In this document: positions 43,155 through 53,114 of the stretch, piece by piece
Layout of the letters: each line of letters starts with the position of its first letter
How positions within the stretch are numbered: the first letter of the stretch is position 1
Origin: Alkalihalobacterium sp048323755
GTDB taxonomy: Bacteria; Bacillota; Bacilli; Bacillales; Bacillaceae_F
Reading direction: 5' to 3'
DNA: 64,000 nt
NCBI RefSeq assembly: GCF_048323755.1
Contig: NZ_JBLWFS010000013.1
Location: 1-64,000 of the forward strand
Notes under the pieces: generated by a model
The model's input: only the letters and a program-made list of their open reading frames with translations
Told to the model about the DNA's origin: nothing
The model's database searches: none
Made by a program: the position numbers and the translations under genes

Positions 43155-44858
43155 TTAATTTCTAGATAAGTACTCATCTAGGTCTTTTTCAGGTAATGGT
43201 TTACTGAAAAAGTAACCTTGAACATCATCACAGTCTTTCATTTTTAGTAGTTCGTATTGTTCCTCTGTTTCAACGCCTTCAGCAATAGCGGTAAGGTCTA
43301 AACTATGACATACAGAAATGATTGCTTCAATTAGTGTTAGATCAAAATTGCTTTCTTTCATATCCCAAATAAATGACTTGTCGATCTTAACGGTATCGAT
43401 TGGAAGTTCTTTTAGATAATTCAAAGAAGAATATCCGGTACCAAAGTCATCAATGGCAAGTTTAACACCCATATTTTTTAGAGCTGTCAGCACTCTGATT
43501 GTAAATTCTTTATGTTTCATCGCGACGGTTTCAGTAATTTCAAGCTCAAGATAATGGGCAGGCAAATCCACTGTTGTAAGTATATCGTTAACATTTTTTA
43601 CAAAGTCATCTTGTAGTAATTGAACCATCGATACGTTAACAGACACTCGAATTTTTATATTTTGATCGAGTAACATTTTAGCTTTTTCACAAGCTGTACG
43701 AAGAACCCATTCCCCAATCGGAACGATCAAACCTGTTTTTTCAGCAATTGGTATAAAGTTCACAGGTGAAACGATACCTAGCGTAGGATGTTTCCAGCGA
43801 ATGAGTGCTTCAACTCCATACGTATGACCCGAATGAATATTTACTTTAGGTTGATAAAATAAACTAAGTTCTTTTTGTTCTATCGCTTTTCTTAATCCGT
43901 TTTCAAGTTCTAGCGTTTCAATGACTTCTAATTGCTGTTGTTCTTCATAAAAAAGAAATTGATTACCACCATTTTGTTTCGCTTTATACATTGAGATATC
44001 TGCTTGTTTCAATAACTCTTCTGCATGAATACTTTGATGAGGATAGAGGCTTATACCAATACTCGTTGATATAAAAATTTCTTGTTGTTCCACTATAAAA
44101 GGTGTAGAAAACAGCTTTAATAGTGCAGTAGCACCTCGTTCTACTTCATCAACGTGTTCATATGGAACAATAAATATAAATTCATCGCCGCCTTGTCGGG
44201 AAACAACTACTTGATTTTCGATTAAATCCTTTAATCGGTCAGCCACCTTTTTTAGGAGAATGTCACCAAAAGAATGTCCGTATGTATCATTAATCAGTTT
44301 AAAGCGGTCAAAATCGAGAAACATAACGGCAAGCTGGTCATGATCCTTCATCTTTTCGGATAAGGTTAGATTAAAGCTTAAGCGGTTTGGTAATTCTGTT
44401 AACGAATCAAAGTGCGCTAATCGTCGATAGTCCTCTTGGCTGAGACGAAGGTCTTCTTCAATCTTTTTCCGAGCACTAATATCATTACGAATACCTACAT
44501 ACTGGTAAGGCTTTCCTTCCCCATCTAAAAACGGAACAATCGTCGTATCGACCCAATATAACGTTCCATCTTTTGCTTTATTTTGAATCTCCCCTTGCCA
44601 GATCTCACCTTTTTGAATGGTTTCCCACATCTCTTTGAAAAAACCTTTTGAATGGTAACCCGAGTTAATTATTCGGTGTGTTGAACCAATCAGTTCTTCT
44701 TTTTCATATTGAGAGATGACGCAAAATTTTTCATTTACGTATGTGATTACGCCTTTAACATCCGTAACCACTAAGATCGATGATTTATCAAGAGCATATT
44801 TTATATCTGATAGCTCTTTGTGTATTTCATCATAAGCAGGTATTAGCATCCTCTCCAC
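43155..44858 (-). CDS. PAS-GGDEF-EAL cyclic-di-GMP turnover protein
   Basis: 567 residues. A PAS domain (about 20-140, ITYVNEKFCVIS), GGDEF domain (about 155-310) with intact RQGGDEF, and EAL domain (about 325-560) with GVEALIRW, a DDFGTGYSSL loop and ELEITET. Both active sites look intact, so the protein could make and cleave c-di-GMP; the net activity cannot be read. No membrane segment. The start is doubtful: ATG 44849 (three codons in) has GTGGAGAGG immediately before it, while GTG 44858 has the gggggga run. It lies downstream of a CstR-like site at 45064. Confidence 0.88.
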   Translation of the reverse strand: MERMLIPAYDEIHKELSDIKYALDKSSILVVTDVKGVITYVNEKFCVISQYEKEELIGSTHRIINSGYHSKGFFKEMWETIQKGEIWQGEIQNKAKDGTLYWVDTTIVPFLDGEGKPYQYVGIRNDISARKKIEEDLRLSQEDYRRLAHFDSLTELPNRLSFNLTLSEKMKDHDQLAVMFLDFDRFKLINDTYGHSFGDILLKKVADRLKDLIENQVVVSRQGGDEFIFIVPYEHVDEVERGATALLKLFSTPFIVEQQEIFISTSIGISLYPHQSIHAEELLKQADISMYKAKQNGGNQFLFYEEQQQLEVIETLELENGLRKAIEQKELSLFYQPKVNIHSGHTYGVEALIRWKHPTLGIVSPVNFIPIAEKTGLIVPIGEWVLRTACEKAKMLLDQNIKIRVSVNVSMVQLLQDDFVKNVNDILTTVDLPAHYLELEITETVAMKHKEFTIRVLTALKNMGVKLAIDDFGTGYSSLNYLKELPIDTVKIDKSFIWDMKESNFDLTLIEAIISVCHSLDLTAIAEGVETEEQYELLKMKDCDDVQGYFFSKPLPEKDLDEYLSRN

Positions 44859-45323
44859 AAAATCCCCCCCACTAGTAGTTGGTACCTATAATTAATTATG
44901 TCTATTTTTTATACTTATGTAATTTTTTGTAGTTTTCTTTAGTACATTAGTATGATAGCAATATTGTTTTTAAGGAACAATCATTTTTTCTTCTTCATAT
45001 AGTTGATTGAATGATTTAATAAGAATCTTTTTGATCTTTTTGGTCATATAAACCTAAGACTTTTTACCTATTAGGGTATATAAGAGGTAACGATAGTATC
45101 ACAAACATTTGCCACTTGCTATTTATCATTCTCTAAACCTTTGTAATTAGGTATTTTGAACTGTTTTTGGGTTATATAATGAAATCAGCGTTAGCGTGCT
45201 GCTTTTAAACATAATACAACTTTGCATTTTTAGGAGTTTTTTACCAAAAAAAGACTAAGACCATGATAGGATCTTAGTCTTCTTTAGTCGCAGAAAGTGA
45301 AGAGAAGGATTAATTTTTCGATC
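44859..45323. other. Noncoding interval with terminator and CstR-like palindrome
   Basis: 465 nt without an ORF. A hairpin aagactaagacc / gatcttagtctt at 45251-45281 with a T run on the minus strand ends the diguanylate cyclase transcript. Ttacctattagggtat at 45064-45079 resembles the sulfur-island operators (its complement differs from 7531-7546 at two positions). Confidence 0.5.
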
Positions 45324-46373
45324 TTATGATACTAACTGGTCGCGACCATTTTCTTTAGCAAGATATAATTTATCATCTGCAACCTTAACAGCATGACGAA
45401 CTTCAGAATGATCCTCCAATCTTGCTAGTCCCATAGAAACTGTGATCTTAAGCATTTTATCATCTATCGAAAATTCTGCTTTACGAATGTCTTTTTGGAT
45501 ATTTTCAAGAATTTTAGTTACTTCATCAAAGCTGTAACTCTCAATATAAATGATAAATTCTTCCCCACCATATCTAGCAACGGTTATATTATCATACTTT
45601 TTTAGAATTGAAGATAATTGGACCAGTATAGCATCTCCTGCTTGATGTCCGTATGTATCATTGAACTGTTTAAAATGATCAATATCGACCATAGCTATAT
45701 AAGGTTGGGATGAGGATGCACTCTTCCTTCCTTCGACAATGTTGAAAAACTTATTTTTATTTAACAGCTGGGTTAATTGGTCGTGCGTTGCTAAAAATTC
45801 TAACTGTTGCTTCAATGCATCTCTTTTGTGTTCTAGTAAAATAAACGAATAGAGTATAAATGAAGCTCCAATAAATGAGCCATATCGAATAAAGAAAATG
45901 CTTTTAAAAACCTCTAATCCATTTGGCATGATGAATACAATTGGGAAATCAGAAATAAACCAACAAACTGTAACAATTAGTACCTTTGGGAGGATATTTG
46001 TATGTACATCACTTCTCTTATAGAAAGCTAGAGCGAAAAGAGTCGGTAAGACCAAACCAAAGATAATTCCAGGCAGGGCCCCGTCCCCCCCCATAAAAAA
46101 TCGCCACATAGAAACAATGATTAATACAGGAAGTGTTACTTTCCAACCTCTCAATAAAGCTAAAAAGATTAGGGGGATTAGCCTTAAGTCTAGGCGATAT
46201 TCACCAAATTGTATGGGTAAATAAAACATGGAAATAACGGCACCAGAAAAAATGATAACGACACTGATAGACACTAGATGTGGTCTTAACCGGTCTTTAT
46301 AATTCATTAAAGTACTCATCACGAGATGAGTTAATAAGATGATAGCTAAGTTAGATAAGATCGATTGGAACAT
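45324..46373 (-). CDS. Membrane diguanylate cyclase (5TM-LytS-type sensor plus GGDEF)
   Basis: 349 residues. Six hydrophobic segments (about 5-175) with the 5TMR-LYT pattern (GGDGALPGIIFGLVLPTLFALAFY), then a GGDEF domain (about 190-345) with the active variant GGEEF (YGGEEFIIY) and HDQLTQLLNK at its start. Expected to synthesise c-di-GMP in response to a membrane signal. ATG 46373 has AAAAGGAG upstream. Own terminator after the stop. Confidence 0.9.
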   Translation of the reverse strand: MFQSILSNLAIILLTHLVMSTLMNYKDRLRPHLVSISVVIIFSGAVISMFYLPIQFGEYRLDLRLIPLIFLALLRGWKVTLPVLIIVSMWRFFMGGDGALPGIIFGLVLPTLFALAFYKRSDVHTNILPKVLIVTVCWFISDFPIVFIMPNGLEVFKSIFFIRYGSFIGASFILYSFILLEHKRDALKQQLEFLATHDQLTQLLNKNKFFNIVEGRKSASSSQPYIAMVDIDHFKQFNDTYGHQAGDAILVQLSSILKKYDNITVARYGGEEFIIYIESYSFDEVTKILENIQKDIRKAEFSIDDKMLKITVSMGLARLEDHSEVRHAVKVADDKLYLAKENGRDQLVS

Positions 46374-46580
46374 AGTTTACTCCTTTTAATCGTGCTTGCA
46401 ACTTATTTGTCTTGTAACTTTAAGACTTTAAGAGATAAGTAAATTCGTTAGTAAAATTTTAAGGCAATCTAGTTACTTATACCCATAATATATTAATCTA
46501 TTTTCCATATTTTTTCAATAATCCACTATTCTTTTGTATGAAGCAAATGTTGAGTATTAATTTAATCCCCAAACAAAAAA

Positions 46581-46620
46581 AAGACCAAGGGGCAGGTTTA
46601 ATCTACTACCATTTGGTCAT
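46581..46620 (-). terminator. Terminator after the large histidine kinase gene
   Basis: Arms aagaccaa / ttggtcat with a 24-nt loop; T run on the minus strand. Confidence 0.5.
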
Positions 46621-46663
46621 AAGAACTAATTAGCATTAGCAAGTATATCGTATTACTCTCTTG

Positions 46664-49321
46664 CTATAGCTCCTTAGAAATTGGTAAATGTATGTTAATT
46701 GTCGTTCCTTCTCCAAGTTCACTTTCAATTTCAATTAATCCATTATGTTCTTCAATGATTTTAAAACAAACCATAAGCCCTAATCCTGTGCCATGATCTT
46801 TACTTGAGTAAAATGGCTCACCGAGTCTTTCAATTTTTTCTTTAGGGATGCCACAACCTTGGTCAGTAACGTCGATTTTAACGTGGGGACCACTGTTTTT
46901 CATTTTAATTTCAAGTTTTCCACCTGTTGGCATGGATTCGATGGCATTTTTCAAAATATTAATTAACACTTGTTTAATTTTATGTTCATTACAAAAGATT
47001 GCCTTTATACCTGGATCTATATAACATTCGATTTCGATTTGATTTAATAAGGCTTCTGTATCGATGATAGCTAATGTATCTTTTAATATTTGAACTGGAT
47101 CTTTTTCTAAGAAAAGGTTGGCTTGAGGTTTAGCTAAAGATAAAAACTCGGTCACAATCACTTCGATCCGTTCTAATTCAGATAACATTAAATCAGCATA
47201 CTCTTTTTTTATTCGGTCACTAAAGAGCTGGATAAATCCTTTAATCGATGTAAGTGGATTTCGTATTTCATGTGCGACAGCAGCTGACAACTGACCGATG
47301 ACAGATAGTTTGTCCGATCTTTTTAATAGTTCATCTGTTCTTTTCCGGTCACTTATATCTCTTGAAACCGATGTGAAGCCAATCAAGTTACCTGTACCAT
47401 CTCGTAATGGAGAATACGTAATACTAACGTCAATAATGGAACCATCTTTCTTTTTTCTTTTCGTTTCAATTCCGATAATATCTTTGCCTTCTTTTATGTT
47501 AGCAATAATTTCTTCCATTTCTTCACGTTGTTCTTCAGGAAGGACAGGGTATTTTTCACCGATGATTTCTTCGAGTTTCCAACCGTAAATACTTTCAATG
47601 GCTGGGTTGACATGTAGTACTTCCCCTTCTAATGACAGGGTACCAATGCAATCCGCGCTATGATAGATTAAAGATTCCAAAAATTCTTTCGTTTGCTTTA
47701 GGTTTTCCTGTGACTTTATTTTCTCTGTTATGTCCTCTACGATTCCATATACTCCAATTACGTTTTCCTTAACGATAATCGGTACATTTGTGACTTTTAT
47801 ATATACAATTCTACCGGTTTTATGTCTAATGGTTGTTTCAAATTCTTGGGATTTACCTGTGAGTGATTTATTAAAGAGTTCTTTTATTCTTTCAACATCA
47901 CTTTGATCTAAAATTTGATAATAGTTACCTTTTATCTCCGTAAACTCATACCCTAAAATCTGTTCAAGTGAACGATTGCAGCTCGTCATTTCTCCGTTTA
48001 AATCGATAATACAAATACCGTTCGGGTTATGATCAAACAACGATTTAAATTGTTGTTCGTTTCTTTCTAACAGTTCCTCGGTTTTCTTTCGTTCGGTTAT
48101 ATCGCGTCCAATAACAACTATACCCTTATTGAGTATACGGTCCTCACTTATAAGAGGTACTTTAATGATGTCGTATACTAACTCTTCACCATTAGTTTGC
48201 GGGAATTTTAGCTCCCTTCTTACAGGTGAATTACGCTCCAATACTAGTTGGTCGGTTTCTTCTACTTGAGAAAGGAAATATTGATATTGTTGATATAAAG
48301 GCTTTGTTTCGTCACCAATTTGACTAAATTGAAAAGTTGGAAGTTTTTCTTTTGCTGTTTGATTTCCTTCAAGCCAACGACCTTTCTCATCTTTAAAGAT
48401 GATTAAATCTGGCATAATATCCATAACGAACTTAAAGCGTTTTTCTGTTTCATGAAGTAATCTTTTTTCTCCCTCTCTTCTTTCTATAGCTAATCCTACT
48501 AATTTAGCACAGGTCTCAATCATTTCTAATTCTAGGACTGTTGGTCTAGATGGAAATGGATGGTAGATGGCAAAACAACCAACTACCTCTTCATCGATTA
48601 ATATAGGAATGGACCAACATGAGCGTAAGCCATAGTTTACAGTATGCTCTCGAAACTCATCCCATAGTGGATCTGTTAAGATGTCTGGAGTAATCACGTT
48701 TTTTTTCCGAATTATCGCTGTCCCACAGGAACCTTTCTCACGTATTTCCTCACCCAAAAATGGATCTGCAAATTCTTTTGGTAGGTTTGGTGCAACCATT
48801 TGACTAAATCGTTTTTCTTGATTTATTAGCAGGATGGATGAATATGTTTTTCTGACAAAGTAGGTCTCAACCATTAGCGATAAACGACCTAATATATTAT
48901 GCAATGATTCGCGCTTAACAATCATATTGAGCATCGTTTGATTTAAGTCTAACAGTAAATCACGTTGCTTTTGCTTCGTAATATCTTCTAATGTGATTAA
49001 AATAAGGTTTGCCTCATTTTCCGTGTAAAAACGACAATGCAGTTTCAACCAATGTTTATGTAAAGTTTTTACTTCGAGCAATCGGGAAGATTGTTCCATT
49101 TCATGTAAATGATTAGTAGAATGATGAATGAGTTCATGATAACGGTCTTGAATAAATTCATAAAATGAAGTGCTTCCTAAACTCTTGCCTTTATTTAAAA
49201 TGTCATTTGCCAAATCATTTGCACTCACTATAAAACCATCGATCGTAATCGCAATAATTGGTATTGGACTATGGTTACAAAAATGAGTAATATTTTCATA
49301 CGATCTTTCTAGTTGCTCCAT
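46664..49321 (-). CDS. Multi-PAS/GAF sensor histidine kinase
   Basis: 885 residues from ATG 49321 (GGAGG ten bases upstream; the frame opens 11 codons further). Domains in order: PAS (about 10-120), GAF (135-285), PAS (295-415, IMPDLIIFKDEKG), PAS (420-540, DHNPNGICIIDLNG), PAS (545-665), HisKA with phospho-acceptor His in AVAHEIRNPLTSIKGF, and HATPase (FYSSKDHGTGLGLMV). No membrane segment, so input is cytoplasmic. No response regulator is adjacent, like the Bacillus sporulation kinases. The GAF domain may sense a small molecule or oxidant. Confidence 0.9.
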   Translation of the reverse strand: MEQLERSYENITHFCNHSPIPIIAITIDGFIVSANDLANDILNKGKSLGSTSFYEFIQDRYHELIHHSTNHLHEMEQSSRLLEVKTLHKHWLKLHCRFYTENEANLILITLEDITKQKQRDLLLDLNQTMLNMIVKRESLHNILGRLSLMVETYFVRKTYSSILLINQEKRFSQMVAPNLPKEFADPFLGEEIREKGSCGTAIIRKKNVITPDILTDPLWDEFREHTVNYGLRSCWSIPILIDEEVVGCFAIYHPFPSRPTVLELEMIETCAKLVGLAIERREGEKRLLHETEKRFKFVMDIMPDLIIFKDEKGRWLEGNQTAKEKLPTFQFSQIGDETKPLYQQYQYFLSQVEETDQLVLERNSPVRRELKFPQTNGEELVYDIIKVPLISEDRILNKGIVVIGRDITERKKTEELLERNEQQFKSLFDHNPNGICIIDLNGEMTSCNRSLEQILGYEFTEIKGNYYQILDQSDVERIKELFNKSLTGKSQEFETTIRHKTGRIVYIKVTNVPIIVKENVIGVYGIVEDITEKIKSQENLKQTKEFLESLIYHSADCIGTLSLEGEVLHVNPAIESIYGWKLEEIIGEKYPVLPEEQREEMEEIIANIKEGKDIIGIETKRKKKDGSIIDVSITYSPLRDGTGNLIGFTSVSRDISDRKRTDELLKRSDKLSVIGQLSAAVAHEIRNPLTSIKGFIQLFSDRIKKEYADLMLSELERIEVIVTEFLSLAKPQANLFLEKDPVQILKDTLAIIDTEALLNQIEIECYIDPGIKAIFCNEHKIKQVLINILKNAIESMPTGGKLEIKMKNSGPHVKIDVTDQGCGIPKEKIERLGEPFYSSKDHGTGLGLMVCFKIIEEHNGLIEIESELGEGTTINIHLPISKEL

Positions 49322-49522
49322 AAAATTTTTCCTCCAATTCCCAGACTTCATCACCCTATATAGAATCCAATAAATTACAGATCATTTGCTTATATTTTAT
49401 TATAAAATGATTTCCTATTAAACTCTTTTATAATATTCTAGTAGATTCTCTTAAGATAATAGAAATAAAGTTATTTATAATGACCTATACCCAAATTCTA
49501 ACAGAATAAAACCAAGTATAAA

Positions 49523-49571
49523 ACCAGGCACCTTGATCCTTTCGTACTTTAAAGGGATCAAGGTGCCTGGT
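49523..49571. terminator. Strong palindrome after pglX, GGTGCC type
   Basis: A perfect 17-bp stem (accaggcaccttgatcc and complement) with a 15-nt loop, nine nt after the pglX stop. The right edge reads ggtgcctggtacc and shares its core with 19781-19793 and 62383-62395. Confidence 0.8.
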
Positions 49572-49579
49572 ACCTAAAA

Positions 49580-52500
49580 TTAAAATTTTACGTTTGCTAA
49601 TACGTTCATTCTTGTCCCAGGTTTATTGTCTGCTTGAACGATCTTAATGTTCTGGAATTGCATATAGTTTTTCTTTACCCCAGCTGATAAGTCAATCATT
49701 ATACATTTATTTGCGATGTGAGCAATGACTTGATCATAATGCTGTGTTTCGATTAGTTGCTTTTCGAGTGTGTCTATTCTTTTGTTCGCTATTGTTTTCT
49801 CACGAGCTGAAATGTCTTCACTCAAAAAGGTGTTCAATCGCACCAACTCTGCTTCGTAATTTCGTTGCACCAGATGAAGATACTCAGTGCGAACGCGAGC
49901 AACAAGCCCCTCATCATATCTGTGCATATAAATAAGTGCCTTGAACCCATTTTGTTTACCGCTGTCAAATTGCCAATAGATCGGACGTTTTTTATAAAAA
50001 TGCAAATGGTCCTTATAGAAGTCTTTGATAAAGTATCGTCGAATCGCTTGTCTTGGAGACTCTGTTGCTTTTTTATTGAGTGCATTTGCAATCCATTCGA
50101 GGTTTTCTTCGAGTTGCTCTTCACCAAACGTTACTTGAAGAAAATTAACAAAACGCGTGATGATATCGTCATCATAATACTCCTCATCTGTAATTGGAAT
50201 AACGTTATCTTTTTCCGCATTAAACGTCTCATAACAGCTCGGCTTTAACGTTCCTCCTGCAAAAACAAGGCCCTCTTCATCCAATGAATATCTTCCGAAC
50301 ATACAACCGACTGCAAAGGAGATGAAGGATTTTACATCACGTTCACGCTCAGCAATTCGAATAGAGAGTTCATCTTCCTTTACCGCTGAAGAATATTCCC
50401 CTTCTAGACGATACAACTGAATGAACATTTCGTTTAACTGTTCTTCGTTTGCTTTCAAACGCTCAAATTGTGCAGTCTTATAATTTCCCCAGTTTGTAAA
50501 TGTTTCTTCAAGTGTACTTCGATTGTGTAGTAAGAATGGATGTTTTTTAAAATCAACTGATGTCTCAAACGAATCCCAATCTTCTTTTACCATTCGGATG
50601 TTCTCTCGGACGATTGCTATGACTTGCTCCTTCATATCATCAGGTGGACTGACGAACGGAACGCGCACAACGTCATTTAATTTAACGTGCAATCCTGAAT
50701 TTAATAATTTAAAGACTTCATTTGCAACAACGGAATTTAATAACCCTAATAGGTAGAGTCGATCGTCTTCGTTCTCTATTAACAAAGCTGGTCCTGCCAT
50801 ATCAAAAAGGGTATCGCTCGATAGCACTCGCGCATTAAACGCACGTGTCGTTAAATCGGTATAGGTAATTCCGTCCTTAAACCAATATTCTTGGTTTAAT
50901 AAGTTTGACGTCGGATTTTCCCGGTAAAATGCTTTTGCTTCATCTGACCAATCAATAATTGTCTCTAAGTTCCCATACCATTTTCTTAAACGTCCACCTT
51001 TTGCATATAAAAACCAACGCTTGTTCATATCTTCTTGATTCACTTCCCAAACAAACCGTAGAAAACGGTCATTGTTTGCAGTCTTGTTTCCTGAACCAAC
51101 ATTGTCAATAACCGAGTCAATCGACGGGTACATTTTAAAATTTTCAAGCATCGTTTTATTTGTCCAATAAGCAAAAGGATACTTTGGAATTCCTTTAAAT
51201 TCTTCGACTTTTTTAATAAACCAATTATCTGTATCCAACAGTTCTTGTTCTTTTTCTACGGTGCCAAACGAAACGAGATTAATAAAACAACTAGTAAAAT
51301 CCTCAATTGGTGTATTGCGAGTGATATATGAAGTAGTTTGAACAACTTCGCCGCCGATTTCTTCAAACGCACGTGCACCGAGATGGACCATCGAAACGAT
51401 CGATTGAGTATCCATTAAAAACAATCGAACTCGTTCGTAGCTGCTTAAGAACATCCAGGAGTGTTGATTGATGGTCGCAATATAGCTTGCATTTGTTCCT
51501 AATTCGTGCATTTGTTCCATGAAAACAGTGAAAAGATCATTAGAGTATTCATTGTAATGCTTTTCAATGTATCTCTTAACATTAGGATTCATATTTCCTA
51601 TTCCCATATAAGGCGGATTTGTTATAACAACATCGTATTTCCTCGTTAGTAATTTGGCTTGTTGTAGCAACGGCGGAATTGTTTCTAAGATGAGATCTCG
51701 ATATTGTGCTTCAAATAAATTAGTTGAGTCATTCGTTCGGATCTCTTCTAGTCGTTGCTCGACTGCAGTGAGTTGGAGGTTTTCTAGTTTTAGAATTGAA
51801 CCGTATTCTTTTGCATCATGGAAACTAGCGATGAAATGGCTTAAATCGATTTGAATTGTTGCATCCATTTCAACATTAGTTGCGTCAATAAAATAGTCAA
51901 CCGCCTCACTGGGAATACCATTACTTTCTTGGATGGAGCATACGTTCACTTGAATTGCATCTTTAAACAAGCGTCGGTTATAGCTTCTCGCTTTCATCAT
52001 GAGCGCAAAATAGGCTAACTGTGCAGCACGGTCATCAATGTCCAGCCCGTATAAATTGTTTTCAAGAATCAACTTTGGAATTTCACGAGGAGAATAACCT
52101 GCCTTTACATAGATGTCATAAAGAACATCAAAGGCGTACACGAGAATATGACCTGAACCCATACAAGGATCTAACACCTTAATTTCTTCAGGCTTTAATT
52201 CGGTAGGTTTCAAGCTGTCCAGTTGAGCTTGAACGTGAGCATCTTGTTTAGTTTCTTCTATATAATAGTTCCAGGTTCCTTTCAATTCTTCGTTTGATTG
52301 TGCGTCTAACCATAAACGCCCAACTGAATTTTCAACCATATATTGGACGATCCATTTCGGTGTAAAAAGCTGAGTGGCTGCTGGAATGTTTTCTTTCGTG
52401 ACTTTTTGCTTTTTCTTTAATCCAGCAAACACTTCATCTTTCTTTTCAGAAATGTAAAATTGGTATAACCAACCGATGATTTCAACTTGATCTTTCCAAT

Positions 52501-53095
52501 CTTCTTCAGGAATTAAGCTAACGAGAAGTTGGAGGACGGAATCATCCTGCAATAAATTGTGTGGCAATAACAGTTCGGTATAATCGTTAATCTTTTCAAA
52601 CATAATCGGTAAAATTGTATGTAATGCGTTGCATTGCTTAATAAGTAAGTATTTAAACAACCCTTCTCTGTCGTTTGCATCTTGAAGACGATATAGCCTA
52701 TCCAAGTTAATGTCTAGATTGATGTTTTGTGCTTCTGCTAAAATGTCCGGCTCTGATTTCCAGGGCTGTTCTGAGGAAAGGACCCTCACACCTGTTGGCA
52801 AGTAATCATTCACTTCCATAAAACGAAGGGCTATCAAACGGTTAAACCACGTATAAGCTACCTCTTCAATAATTTGCTCGTAGCCTTTTTCTTTTATTTT
52901 TTCAATAAGCTCTTCTCGTTGCTTTAGTTCAAAAAAGGGGAAAATTCTTTGATTGACGCGGAAGCCTCCTTCAAAGACTTCCGCTTCTTTGATCTCGCCT
53001 GGAGTTATTCCAAGTTCATACGCTTTTTGTTCGATATCAATAACCAGCTGAGTTCGGGCTTGGACAGCGAATTTTCGAATAGCAGATTTATTCAT
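49580..53095 (-). CDS. pglX: PglX/BrxX, BREX-type adenine DNA methyltransferase
   Basis: 1171 residues, standard size for PglX. The N-terminus NKSAIRKFAVQARTQLV is that of BREX methyltransferases. SAM-binding motif I is DPCMGSGHILVYAF (about 311-324), and the catalytic NPPY motif is VITNPPYMG (about 490-498). The long C-terminal target-recognition region is full length, with no stop or frameshift. Start ATG 53095 has AGGAGA eight bases upstream. It follows brxC by 19 nt and is clearly in the same operon. In BREX, PglX methylates one strand of a non-palindromic site and is needed for host marking and phage defence. Confidence 0.93.
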   Translation of the reverse strand: MNKSAIRKFAVQARTQLVIDIEQKAYELGITPGEIKEAEVFEGGFRVNQRIFPFFELKQREELIEKIKEKGYEQIIEEVAYTWFNRLIALRFMEVNDYLPTGVRVLSSEQPWKSEPDILAEAQNINLDINLDRLYRLQDANDREGLFKYLLIKQCNALHTILPIMFEKINDYTELLLPHNLLQDDSVLQLLVSLIPEEDWKDQVEIIGWLYQFYISEKKDEVFAGLKKKQKVTKENIPAATQLFTPKWIVQYMVENSVGRLWLDAQSNEELKGTWNYYIEETKQDAHVQAQLDSLKPTELKPEEIKVLDPCMGSGHILVYAFDVLYDIYVKAGYSPREIPKLILENNLYGLDIDDRAAQLAYFALMMKARSYNRRLFKDAIQVNVCSIQESNGIPSEAVDYFIDATNVEMDATIQIDLSHFIASFHDAKEYGSILKLENLQLTAVEQRLEEIRTNDSTNLFEAQYRDLILETIPPLLQQAKLLTRKYDVVITNPPYMGIGNMNPNVKRYIEKHYNEYSNDLFTVFMEQMHELGTNASYIATINQHSWMFLSSYERVRLFLMDTQSIVSMVHLGARAFEEIGGEVVQTTSYITRNTPIEDFTSCFINLVSFGTVEKEQELLDTDNWFIKKVEEFKGIPKYPFAYWTNKTMLENFKMYPSIDSVIDNVGSGNKTANNDRFLRFVWEVNQEDMNKRWFLYAKGGRLRKWYGNLETIIDWSDEAKAFYRENPTSNLLNQEYWFKDGITYTDLTTRAFNARVLSSDTLFDMAGPALLIENEDDRLYLLGLLNSVVANEVFKLLNSGLHVKLNDVVRVPFVSPPDDMKEQVIAIVRENIRMVKEDWDSFETSVDFKKHPFLLHNRSTLEETFTNWGNYKTAQFERLKANEEQLNEMFIQLYRLEGEYSSAVKEDELSIRIAERERDVKSFISFAVGCMFGRYSLDEEGLVFAGGTLKPSCYETFNAEKDNVIPITDEEYYDDDIITRFVNFLQVTFGEEQLEENLEWIANALNKKATESPRQAIRRYFIKDFYKDHLHFYKKRPIYWQFDSGKQNGFKALIYMHRYDEGLVARVRTEYLHLVQRNYEAELVRLNTFLSEDISAREKTIANKRIDTLEKQLIETQHYDQVIAHIANKCIMIDLSAGVKKNYMQFQNIKIVQADNKPGTRMNVLANVKF

Positions 53096-53114
53096 ATAAT
53101 TCTCCTTCTCATCC

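Noticed and set aside
49744..50248. Several overlapping frames on both strands near the end of pglX
   Set aside because: They are alternative frames within an intact methyltransferase gene whose own frame is open over its full length.
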